Source of the DNA: Bacteroidales bacterium
Lineage (GTDB): Bacteria; Bacteroidota; Bacteroidia; Bacteroidales; UBA932
NCBI GenBank assembly: GCA_016293535.1
Contig: JAEDEB010000009.1
Coordinates: 1-49,203, forward strand
Reading direction: 5' to 3'
DNA length: 49,203 nt
Part shown: piece by piece, positions 1-7,230 of the stretch
Numbering within the stretch: the stretch's first letter is position 1
Layout: each line of letters begins with the position of its first letter
Position numbers and translations under genes: made by a program
The notes under the pieces: generated by a model
The model's input: only the letters and a program-made list of their open reading frames with translations
Told to the model about the DNA's origin: nothing
The model's database searches: none

Positions 1-116
1 TCAGTAGGCATTTCAAGTGAAATAGAAGATTTATGCTGAATGATAGCACCTCCATTATAAAGTAATGATGAGACGGTGATTGCGACAGGTAAGATAAAAG
101 ACAAGAAGCGTTTCAT
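1..116 (-). CDS. Secreted protein of unknown function, N-terminus only (runs off the left edge)
   Basis: The complement of 1-116 reads 38 codons from an ATG at 116 and is still open at the window edge. The product starts MKRFLSFILPVAITVSSLLY, a basic N-terminus followed by a hydrophobic core, so it looks like a signal peptide or a single membrane anchor. A good Bacteroidetes -7 box (TATCTTTG) lies 38-45 bases upstream, which supports this start. Too little of the protein is present to name it. Confidence 0.6.
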   Translation of the reverse strand, partial: MKRFLSFILPVAITVSSLLYNGGAIIQHKSSISLEMPT

Positions 117-295
117 AATCAGACGGCTTGATAGCTTTTCAAAAGATGTCGCGCAAAGATAAATATTTCTTTGCTTGTCGGCCCTTCAAATAACTGCTCG
201 GGAGTTTGACAATAGTTCAGATGGGCCTCTTTGTGGACAGGGACGGCTTTCCTCTTGCGATGTGCATGGAGCCGGCTAAGCCGCAGGAGCCGGAC
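117..295. other. Gene-free leader between the left partial gene and the GC-rich folded element
   Basis: No convincing coding frame is seen. The left half is AT-rich and holds the promoter of the partial gene. From about 215 the base composition becomes GC-rich, with a small perfect hairpin CGGC-TAA-GCCG at 273-283 that resembles the CGGC-GTA-GCCG hairpin inside the element next to it. Confidence 0.5.
154..161 (-). promoter_or_regulatory. Bacteroidetes -7 box (TATCTTTG) for the partial gene at 1-116
   Basis: The complement reads TATCTTTG, a perfect match to the Bacteroidetes sigma-ABfr -7 consensus TAnnTTTG. It sits 38 bases upstream of the ATG at 116. A TTTG-like -33 element (complement of 187-190) is present, but at a longer than usual spacing. 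Confidence 0.5.
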
Positions 296-414
296 GGGCC
301 GGGGACTTCGGACGGCGTAGCCGCCCGTGGCTTCGTGAACGGGAAGGACCCACAAGCGAAGCGCAGTGGGAGGGATAGCGCCGGAGGCGCGTACCGGACC
401 GAAGTCCCCGGCCC
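296..414. other. Large multi-branched inverted-repeat element (candidate structured RNA or repeat family)
   Basis: A perfect 16-bp stem pairs 296-311 (GGGCCGGGGACTTCGG) with 399-414 (CCGAAGTCCCCGGCCC). The 87 bases between fold into four further perfect hairpins: 313-316/320-323, 324-328/339-343, 349-353/366-370 and 378-382/386-390. This makes a closed multi-way junction in which nearly every segment is paired. It lies in the intergenic space just downstream of the mrp stop codon. Base composition is far more GC-rich than the flanks. Both strands are open for long stretches, but the frames are low-complexity and resemble no known protein. The transcribed strand, if any, is unknown. It may be a mobile or repeated palindromic element, a 3'-UTR structure or an independent small RNA. 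Confidence 0.5.
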
Positions 415-482
415 GCAGGCGAAATCGCGGCGTAGCGGGCAAGCACCCGCAGGCGACATGGCGGCGTAGCAGGCGAACACCC
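415..482. repeat. Two tandem 34-bp GC-rich units abutting the mrp stop codon
   Basis: Units 415-448 and 449-482 are each 34 bp and match at 29 of 34 positions. Both begin GCAGGCGA, contain GCGGCGTAGC and end in CACCC. They lie directly between the 16-bp stem element and the mrp stop codon at 483-485. The phasing suggests they belong to the same repeat element as 296-414. Confidence 0.6.
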
Positions 483-1544
483 TTAGGCGAGAGCGTCAGC
501 GAGACGAGCGGCAAGCTCCGCAAAAGCAACGCCGTCAGGACGAGAGGAAAGAGCGGCCGGCTGGCCTTCGTCGCCACCTTCGCGTATACTCTGGACAATA
601 GGAATCTGACCAAGCACAGGTATTCCGTACTTTGCAGCCATCCTTTCGCCTCCGCCCTGTCCGAAGATATAGTAGCGGTTCTGAGGCAGTTCCTCGGGAG
701 TAAACCAGGCCATATTCTCGACAAGACCTATCACCGGCTTGCGCACGCTGTCATTCCTGAACATATTGACACCCTTCTCCACGTCAGCCAGAGCAACAGC
801 CTGCGGAGTGGTGACAATCACGGCACCCTCCATAGGAATGTCGTGGACGAGACTGATATGGATATCCCCTGTTCCCGGAGGCATATCGATGAGCAGGAAA
901 TCCAGCTCACCCCAGCGAACCTGCAGAATCATCTGCTTGAGCGCATTGCAGGCCATAGGCCCTCTCCAGATCAGCGCCTGGTCCGGATTGGCGAAATATC
1001 CTATGGACATCCACTTCACCCCGTACTTTTCTATCGGCAGTATGATATCCTTCTCCCCTTCCCTTATCGCGTCGGGAACTGCGTCCTCCGTGTCCGTCAT
1101 CTTAGGCACGGAAGGACCGTACACATCGGCATCGGCGAGTCCGACCCTGTATCCCATACGGGCAAGGGCTACAGCAAGATTCACAGCAACCGTGGACTTG
1201 CCCACACCGCCCTTGCCGGAAGCTATCCCTATTATGTGCCTTACCGAAGAGAGTTCCTCGACACCCAGGTCAAGCCCCGCCTTCTTCTTCGGGGCCTCGT
1301 CCTTTACTACAGTCCTGACCTCGATGTCAGTACCCTTGGGGCAGTTCCTCACAAGAGCCGCCCTTGCGCTACCTATGAGATACTCGGCAAGCGGGTCCCT
1401 GTGCTTGGGGAAGCCCAGAGTCACCTCAACCCGGTTCCCGTCGACCACGACCCTGTCCACCATTCCGAGGCTGACTATATCCTTGTCGCCTTTGGCGGGG
1501 TGCAGGACCTCCGAAAGATATTTTCTGATTTCAGCTGTGTCCAT
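483..1544 (-). CDS. mrp: Mrp/NBP35/ApbC-family iron-sulfur carrier P-loop ATPase
   Basis: The protein has 353 aa. An N-terminal MIP18/DUF59-like domain (about 1-85) is followed by the P-loop ATPase domain with the deviant Walker A SGKGGVGKS at about 109-117, the DMPPGTGD motif and a VENMAWF segment. Family members bind and transfer Fe-S clusters to apoproteins in the cytosol. The start is the ATG at 1544; an in-frame TTG two codons upstream is less likely. After VENMAWF the usual CxxC that bridges the cluster is replaced by TPEELPQNRYY, and only two cysteines occur in the whole protein, so cluster carriage must differ from the E. coli type. It is the last gene of a minus-strand run behind the DPP7 gene (28-bp gap). 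Confidence 0.93.
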   Translation of the reverse strand: MDTAEIRKYLSEVLHPAKGDKDIVSLGMVDRVVVDGNRVEVTLGFPKHRDPLAEYLIGSARAALVRNCPKGTDIEVRTVVKDEAPKKKAGLDLGVEELSSVRHIIGIASGKGGVGKSTVAVNLAVALARMGYRVGLADADVYGPSVPKMTDTEDAVPDAIREGEKDIILPIEKYGVKWMSIGYFANPDQALIWRGPMACNALKQMILQVRWGELDFLLIDMPPGTGDIHISLVHDIPMEGAVIVTTPQAVALADVEKGVNMFRNDSVRKPVIGLVENMAWFTPEELPQNRYYIFGQGGGERMAAKYGIPVLGQIPIVQSIREGGDEGQPAALSSRPDGVAFAELAARLADALA

Positions 1545-1572
1545 TGTCAACTATTTTACAAGGTCCATTCTT

Positions 1573-3708
1573 TCATTTTACAATGTCCATTTCATCGAGC
1601 AGCCAGCCGGCTCCGCCGAACTTGTCGATGATGAAGAGAACATAGCGTATATCCACATTGATGCAACGCTGGAGGTCCGGTTCGAACATCACGTCGCTGG
1701 ACATGGACTCCCAGTTGCCGTCGAAGGCGAGGCCTATGAGTTCCCCGTCGGCGTTCATTATCGGGCTGCCTGAATTGCCGCCCGTAATATCGTTGTTGCT
1801 GAGGAAGCAGGCCGGCATACGGCCATCCTCCATCGCGTAGGCTCCGAAGTCGCGGGACTTCCAGAGTTCCTTGAGCCTTGCCGGAACCACGAACTCCCAG
1901 TTGTCCGGATCCTCCTTCTCCATAACCCCGTCGAGGGTGGTGTAGTGGCGGTAGAGCACGGCGTCCCTCGGAGAATAAGGCAGCACCTTGCCGTAAGTCA
2001 GACGCATGGTGAAGTTTGCGTCCGGATAGCTCGGTTCTCCCTTGCGCCACTCCAGAAGACCGGCCGTATAGGCCTTGCGAGCCTTTTCGGCATCGACGGT
2101 GGAAATGTCATCGGACCTCAGCTCGGAATAGCTCGACCAGAGCACATCCATCACCGCATCGGCAAAAGCCACTGCAGGATCGTCCGCCAGCGTGGCGGAA
2201 TCGGCGGCGGCATAGCTCTCATAAGAAAGATATACGCTGTTATGGAAGATGGAATCAAGGTCGAATTCCTCTTTCAGACTGTATTTTCCGTCCGCGTTTT
2301 CGCGATAGTGAGAAACCATCGCCGAAGCCACGTCGCGGTCCAGGGCCGGGCAGTAATCCTTGTACATCTCCGGAGCGAGAGGCCGCTTCTTCGAGCGGGA
2401 CGCGTTCACAAAACGGACAAGTTCTATATTGCCTATGGTCTCGGAAGCGAGTACATACGCCTCTGTGGCCTCCCTGCGGCATTCCACGTCGGTACGGATA
2501 TCCGCGAGAGCATTCCCGTACAGGGCCTTTCTCTTTGCATTCCCGTCAACCCAGGCGCCGAACTCCGCCTCTTCCGCACGGGCCCTGTCGATGATTCCGA
2601 GCCTTGCGAAGGCGAGCTTCATGCCCTTCCATTTCTTCCAGCCGTTGGAGCTTCCGGAATACTTGCTCGCATACTGTATCTTCACTGCAGGATCCTTGAG
2701 CATATAATCCATCATTATGTCCTGACGGATGGTGCGGGCGGCGATGCGTATATCGTTGACTCTCAACTGCTCTTCGAGCTCATCCGAGGTCTGGAAGCGA
2801 GTGGTGCGCCCAGGATATCCCATAATCATTGTGAAATCCCCCTCCTTGACGCCCTTGAGCGAAATCCTGAGAGAACGCTCCGGAATATAAGGCACATTGT
2901 CCTCCGAATAGTCAGCCGGCATGTTGTCCTTGTCGGCATAGACCCTGAACATCGAGAAATCGCAGGTATGGCGCGGCCACATCCAGTTGTCCGTATCCGC
3001 TCCGAACTTGCCTATTGAGGAAGGCGGAGCTCCTACGAAACGCACGTCCCTGAAGGTCCTGTACACGATAAGGTAATATGCGTTCCCGTTGTAGAAACTC
3101 GTCACTTCGGCGGTGCATCCCGGAGTGTTCTCGGCAACAGCCTTCTCCATGGCCTCGCAGCTCTCCTTGAGCGCCGCGGCAACGAGCCCGTCGGCGGCGG
3201 CAGGGTCTTCACACTCCTTCCTTACCTTTTTCTCCACCTTCTCGAGACTCTCCGTGACGTCTGTCATGCTCACGAGGAAAGTCACGGTCAGTCCCGGGCA
3301 AGGCAGTTCCTCGGAGCATTTCATGGCCCAGTAGCCGTCCTTGAGGTAATCGTGCTCCACGCTGCTGAGCTTCTGTATGCTCGAGTAGCCGCAGTGGTGG
3401 TTGGTAAGGAGAAGTCCCTCGTCGGAAACTATCTCTCCCGTGCATCCTCCTCCGAACTGGACTATGGCGTCCTTCAGCGAAGAATGGTTCACGGAATAGA
3501 TTTCCTCAGGTGTCAGACGGCAGCCGGCCTCCTTGAGAGCCTTGCCGTTCATCTTCTGGATAAGGGGAAGAAGCCACATTCCCTCGTCGGCGAAAGCCTG
3601 TCCTGCCGTGAGGACGAAGGCAAGCGCAGCGCATCCCAGCCTTATGAGCAGGCGCGCCGGTCTGCGGCATGAAACCGCGTCATTCATTTTCATATCTTTC
3701 ATAATCAT
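1573..3708 (-). CDS. S46-family dipeptidyl peptidase, DPP7-type
   Basis: The protein has 711 aa, as expected for S46 exopeptidases, which remove dipeptides from peptide N-termini in the periplasm. An N-terminal signal peptide ends near QAFA-DEGMW. Catalytic signatures are visible: TNHHCGY (His, near residue 105), DTDNWMWPRHT (Asp region) and GGNSGSP (Ser, near the C-terminus). The residue 18 positions after the catalytic Ser is Gly (FDGNWE). In Porphyromonas DPP7 that position is Gly, while acidic-specific DPP11 has Arg, so a preference for hydrophobic P1 residues is inferred. Several in-frame ATGs crowd the start (3708, 3702, 3693, 3687), so the exact start is uncertain. It lies 22 bp downstream of the acyltransferase gene and is probably co-transcribed with it. 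Confidence 0.92.
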   Translation of the reverse strand: MIMKDMKMNDAVSCRRPARLLIRLGCAALAFVLTAGQAFADEGMWLLPLIQKMNGKALKEAGCRLTPEEIYSVNHSSLKDAIVQFGGGCTGEIVSDEGLLLTNHHCGYSSIQKLSSVEHDYLKDGYWAMKCSEELPCPGLTVTFLVSMTDVTESLEKVEKKVRKECEDPAAADGLVAAALKESCEAMEKAVAENTPGCTAEVTSFYNGNAYYLIVYRTFRDVRFVGAPPSSIGKFGADTDNWMWPRHTCDFSMFRVYADKDNMPADYSEDNVPYIPERSLRISLKGVKEGDFTMIMGYPGRTTRFQTSDELEEQLRVNDIRIAARTIRQDIMMDYMLKDPAVKIQYASKYSGSSNGWKKWKGMKLAFARLGIIDRARAEEAEFGAWVDGNAKRKALYGNALADIRTDVECRREATEAYVLASETIGNIELVRFVNASRSKKRPLAPEMYKDYCPALDRDVASAMVSHYRENADGKYSLKEEFDLDSIFHNSVYLSYESYAAADSATLADDPAVAFADAVMDVLWSSYSELRSDDISTVDAEKARKAYTAGLLEWRKGEPSYPDANFTMRLTYGKVLPYSPRDAVLYRHYTTLDGVMEKEDPDNWEFVVPARLKELWKSRDFGAYAMEDGRMPACFLSNNDITGGNSGSPIMNADGELIGLAFDGNWESMSSDVMFEPDLQRCINVDIRYVLFIIDKFGGAGWLLDEMDIVK

Positions 3709-3730
3709 AATTTCATAATCTGAGGATTAC

Positions 3731-4891
3731 TCAGTGTTGTCCCACCCTCAGGAAATTGTCCACTGGGTTGGAATAGATTGCAAGCATCATATCCCGGAGG
3801 GTCTCGGGTTCGCTGCCGGAATATTTATCCAGAAGACGGAGGTGTTCCAGAAAGGCCACCTTCTGCTCCGGAGTGTACCTGTCCTGATGGGAGGACCTGC
3901 CGTAGCGCAGGTCGTGGGCTATCCAGTTGTTCGGCCACAGACGGAATGCGGAGTGTATGCGCCTGTCTATGAGAGCGGCGACCTCACGGTTGTATACGCT
4001 GCTGGTCAAGTTGTCGAGGCTCCCGAGTTCTGCACGGGTAAGGGGTTCGCAGATTTGGAAATGGACCCGTCCCTTATTGGCGGTGATTCCTGAAATTATG
4101 CTGCTGAGGTCCTCACCGGGCTTCTTTACATATGAACCCATCTTCGCGGATTCATAGAGTTCGAGAACCTTCTGGATGTCACAGGGTTCCCATTCATAGG
4201 AAACAGCGACGGGTATGATGCCCAGTTCCGCGAGGGACTCCACCTTGTCGTCGCAGCGGCTCAACGCGAACATCTTTATTATGCCCTGATCCGTCCTGTC
4301 ATTCCCGTCCTTTGTCCTTCCGTTGCGCTGGGCTATCCATACGCTGTTGCCAAACTTCAACAGGGTGTCCCTTATGTATTCCGAAAGATGGAGGGAAGCG
4401 AGGTAGAATTCCTTCGGAGTCGCGGCGCCACGTTCCACTCTGAACATCCTGTTGGACTTTCCCGCGTCAACCACGAGCTGCGTGGTCATCAGGTTGGCCC
4501 CGAAGGTAATTTCCGTAGTGTCCAGCCCGGCATCGAGGAGCACGTTCTGGAGAAAGGATGCATCAAGGACTATATCCCTGTGATTGGACACGAACAGGTG
4601 TGGGCGGTCACGGGAGATATTCTCCACTCCTCCAACAGTGAATCCGGCGGTCGTGGAGCGGATGATTTCCTCGTTGAGTCTGTACATCGCCTCACGCTGG
4701 AACTCTTCGACAGTGCGGAATCCCTTCAGCATCTCCCTCACTTCGTCGACGTCCATGTCCGGGTATGCGAAGCTCGACACCACGGGGAAAAGAGGGTTGT
4801 CCGCGATACGCTGCATCGCTGCGGGTATCTCGTCGTCCCTATATGGCCTTATGTCGTCGAATTTCGGATCTCTGACCTTCACTCCGCTCAT
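3731..4891 (-). CDS. PlsB-like glycerolipid acyltransferase
   Basis: The protein has 386 aa with lysophospholipid-acyltransferase motifs: FVSNHRDIVLDA around residue 100 (acyltransferase block I; His to the second Asp is one residue longer than the usual HX4D) and WIAQRNGRTKDGND, matching the substrate-binding block of PlsB-type enzymes. No signal peptide or clear membrane span is seen. The predicted reaction is transfer of an acyl group to a glycerol-phosphate type acceptor. Its ATG overlaps the stop of the upstream ligase gene by ATGA (4888-4891), indicating translational coupling. Because the ligase probably activates an aryl acid, this enzyme may belong to the aryl-polyene lipid pathway rather than to bulk phospholipid synthesis; that is inference. 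Confidence 0.8.
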   Translation of the reverse strand: MSGVKVRDPKFDDIRPYRDDEIPAAMQRIADNPLFPVVSSFAYPDMDVDEVREMLKGFRTVEEFQREAMYRLNEEIIRSTTAGFTVGGVENISRDRPHLFVSNHRDIVLDASFLQNVLLDAGLDTTEITFGANLMTTQLVVDAGKSNRMFRVERGAATPKEFYLASLHLSEYIRDTLLKFGNSVWIAQRNGRTKDGNDRTDQGIIKMFALSRCDDKVESLAELGIIPVAVSYEWEPCDIQKVLELYESAKMGSYVKKPGEDLSSIISGITANKGRVHFQICEPLTRAELGSLDNLTSSVYNREVAALIDRRIHSAFRLWPNNWIAHDLRYGRSSHQDRYTPEQKVAFLEHLRLLDKYSGSEPETLRDMMLAIYSNPVDNFLRVGQH

Positions 4892-6177
4892 TTTTTCCTT
4901 TCGTCTATGAATTTGACCGGCTTGCGCGACTTTGCCGGGAAATTGATGGCACGTATGTCCCCGACAGGGTGAATCTCTATGTCCGGAGCGACCCTTATCC
5001 TCGAACGGAACCTGTCCTTGAGGTCCTTGACCGGATCGAATGGCGGTTCGTACTTGAGACCGAGTTTCACAACCACCTTGTCCGTTCCGGCCTCACTGTC
5101 CTGAACCACGACCACATAGTTCTCAACATAGTCGGCATTGTCCAGCACGTCGTTGACTGCCGGCGGATAGAGAGTCGTGCCCTTGAGTTTGATCATGTTG
5201 TTCTTCCTTCCCACAAGAGGCGTCAGCCGGTAGGACCATCGGCCGCAACGGCACTGTTCCGTCCTCTTTGCGGCAATGTCTCCGGTGCGGAAGCGCAGCA
5301 GGGGCATGCCCTCGACTCCGAGGGTCGTGACCACGATTTCGCCTGGCTCCCCGTCCGGCACCGGAAGGTCGTCGTCACCTATGATCTCCACGATTATGAG
5401 TTCCGGGTGGACATGACCGCCCTGTCCATATTCGCACTCGGAGAAGGTTGCTCCCATCTCTGTGGACGAATAGGTCGCGAAGAGATCCACGTCCCATTTC
5501 TCCTTTATCTTGCGTCCGAGAAGATTCAGCTCGAAATTCTGGTCTCTGAGTCCCTCTCCTATTCCTATTATCCTTTTGATGCTGCTGGAGCGATAGTCTA
5601 TGCCATGTTCCTCGGCATACTGGACAAGACGGAGTATGAAGGACGGAACGCACATTATAGTATCCGGCCTGAGTCGGCGTATGGTATCCCACTGGAGTTC
5701 CGGGATTCCGTTCCCGACGCGTATGATGCTGGCGCCGAGTTCCCTGATACCGAGAAAGTAGGCCAGACCGGCCATGAATCTCTTGTCCATGGTCGTCATC
5801 AGCTGGACTATGTTCCCCTTCCGCAGACCGGCGCACTCGAAGGACTTCTTTTCGTTGTAAGCAAGGCGCTGCAAATCCTTTTCGGTACACCCGAAAGTGA
5901 CCGGATCGCCCAGGGTTCCCGAGGTGGTGACATAGTCAACTATGTCAGCCTTGTCGCAGCAGAGAAAGTCGTCGTTGAAAAGTTGGAGGTCCTTCTTTTC
6001 GGTGAAAGGAATCTTGACAAGGTCCTCGATGTGGCGTATCTTGTCGATGTCGATTTCATATTTGTCGAACATTCTCCGGTAATAGCGGGAATTGTCCCTG
6101 AGATAAACGAGGGCTTCACGGAGCAGGCCCTCCTGATACTCCTTTATCTCTTCTGGTCTGGAAAATTCAATATCCAT
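4888..6177 (-). CDS. PaaK-like adenylate-forming ligase, probable aryl/acyl activating enzyme
   Basis: The protein has 429 aa and shows the phenylacetate-CoA ligase pattern: TTSGTLGDP (about 84-92, phosphate-binding loop), YSSTEMG (236-242) and RFRTGD (295-300), then a CRCG pair and the C-terminal cap. The family activates carboxylic acids as adenylates and loads them on CoA or a carrier. The reading frame could extend to an ATG at 6213, but a -7 promoter box (6201-6208) lies inside that extension, so the ATG at 6177 is chosen. It is head-to-head with the hydrolase/ammonia-lyase pair, and activation of coumarate or a related starter for the polyene is the natural role. An acyl-ACP synthetase function is equally possible. 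Confidence 0.82.
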   Translation of the reverse strand: MDIEFSRPEEIKEYQEGLLREALVYLRDNSRYYRRMFDKYEIDIDKIRHIEDLVKIPFTEKKDLQLFNDDFLCCDKADIVDYVTTSGTLGDPVTFGCTEKDLQRLAYNEKKSFECAGLRKGNIVQLMTTMDKRFMAGLAYFLGIRELGASIIRVGNGIPELQWDTIRRLRPDTIMCVPSFILRLVQYAEEHGIDYRSSSIKRIIGIGEGLRDQNFELNLLGRKIKEKWDVDLFATYSSTEMGATFSECEYGQGGHVHPELIIVEIIGDDDLPVPDGEPGEIVVTTLGVEGMPLLRFRTGDIAAKRTEQCRCGRWSYRLTPLVGRKNNMIKLKGTTLYPPAVNDVLDNADYVENYVVVVQDSEAGTDKVVVKLGLKYEPPFDPVKDLKDRFRSRIRVAPDIEIHPVGDIRAINFPAKSRKPVKFIDERKK

Positions 6178-6200
6178 ATATCGAAACCTCGGTAAGTTCG

Positions 6201-6208
6201 CAAATATA
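6201..6208 (-). promoter_or_regulatory. -7 box (TATATTTG) for the ligase operon
   Basis: The complement reads TATATTTG and matches TAnnTTTG. It lies 24 bases upstream of the ATG at 6177 and is divergent to the box at 6222-6229. Confidence 0.55.
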
Positions 6209-6221
6209 ATCATCTTTTATC

Positions 6222-6229
6222 TAACTTTG
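6222..6229 (+). promoter_or_regulatory. -7 box (TAACTTTG) for the hydrolase / ammonia-lyase unit
   Basis: TAACTTTG is a perfect TAnnTTTG match ending 18 bases before the ATG at 6248. A TTG codon inside it would give a longer open frame, but the box makes that start unlikely. Confidence 0.6.
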
Positions 6230-6247
6230 CCGAGTTTTACACCAGCG

Positions 6248-7216
6248 ATGAAGCCCTCTCAGATACTGTTGACCCTAAGCCTGATATGTTGTGTCCTTCC
6301 GGTTTCCTGGCCGGCGGATGCCAGGCCGTGCAAGGCTCTGAGGGCTATGGAAAGCGTGCGGATATGGAAGGGCACTGGCTGCAGGGCAACATCTGTGACC
6401 CTGACTCCATTCCTCGCAGACGGAGACGGAACCGCGGTGATAGTCTGTCCGGGAGGCAGCTATTTCTGGTTGGATGAGGAGAGCGAGGGAGCTGCGGTGG
6501 CCCGGTGGCTCCAAAGCAGAGGAATCAGCGCCTTTGTGCTGCGCTATCGCACCGCCGGAGCCTTCAATTTCTGGTCAGGAGGAAGGCTGCTCTACGGCGG
6601 GCACCGCCACCCGGATATGATATGCGACATCCAGAGGGCGATACAGCTTGTAAGGGAAAACGCCGAAGAGTACGGAATCGACCCTTCGAGACTCGGAGTG
6701 ATGGGCTTTTCCGCCGGAGGACACCTTGCGATGTCCGCGGCCGAATTCTTCGGAACCAACTTCCTGTCCCGCTACGGAATAGAACCCACGGTCTCTCTGA
6801 GACCCGATTTCTGCGCGCCCGTCTATCCTGTCGTAAGCTTCACTGAAGATTGCACCCATAAACGTTCCAGAAGGGGACTGATGGGTGAATACAGGGTAAA
6901 CAACAAGACTCTGAGGGACTCTCTTTCCCTTGAAAGGCATGTCAGGCCGGACACGCCGCCCGTATTCCTGCTCAACTGCAAGGACGACCCCGTCGTGGAC
7001 TGCAGGAACTCCGAGCTGCTCGACAGTGCCCTGACCCGGGCGGGAGTGCCCCATCTCTACACCCGCTACGAAAAGGGTGGTCACGGCTTCGGCTCGGACA
7101 GCTCACGTATGGGAGAGAATACTTCGGGATGGCAGGAGCTTTTCCTCGCCTGGCTGGATGACACCCTCGGCACTGATGCGGAAGCTGCAAAGGGAGCAAA
7201 TGAAGAAGAATTATAG
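6248..7216 (+). CDS. Secreted alpha/beta-hydrolase (esterase-type, acetylxylan-esterase/BD-FAE-like)
   Basis: The protein has 322 aa. A signal peptide (MKPSQILLTLSLICCVLPVS) is followed by an alpha/beta-hydrolase core: the oxyanion region CPGGSYFWL near 68-76, the nucleophile elbow GFSAGGH (Ser155), an acid in the KDDPVVD region and the catalytic His in GGHGFG. The family contains carbohydrate and feruloyl-type esterases and peptidases acting outside the cytoplasm. Only 14 bp separate it from the ammonia-lyase gene, so they share a transcript. A role in releasing or trimming an ester-linked aryl compound would fit, but carbohydrate deacetylation is equally possible. Confidence 0.82.
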   Translation: MKPSQILLTLSLICCVLPVSWPADARPCKALRAMESVRIWKGTGCRATSVTLTPFLADGDGTAVIVCPGGSYFWLDEESEGAAVARWLQSRGISAFVLRYRTAGAFNFWSGGRLLYGGHRHPDMICDIQRAIQLVRENAEEYGIDPSRLGVMGFSAGGHLAMSAAEFFGTNFLSRYGIEPTVSLRPDFCAPVYPVVSFTEDCTHKRSRRGLMGEYRVNNKTLRDSLSLERHVRPDTPPVFLLNCKDDPVVDCRNSELLDSALTRAGVPHLYTRYEKGGHGFGSDSSRMGENTSGWQELFLAWLDDTLGTDAEAAKGANEEEL

Positions 7217-7230
7217 AAAAGTTAAGAAAT

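Noticed and set aside
415..482. CRISPR array
   Set aside because: Only two directly abutting units without spacers, and no cas genes anywhere in the window.
366..1631. 421-codon plus-strand open frame across mrp
   Set aside because: It is antisense to a fully recognisable mrp gene, has no family-like sequence, and its first part lies in the GC-rich repeat element.
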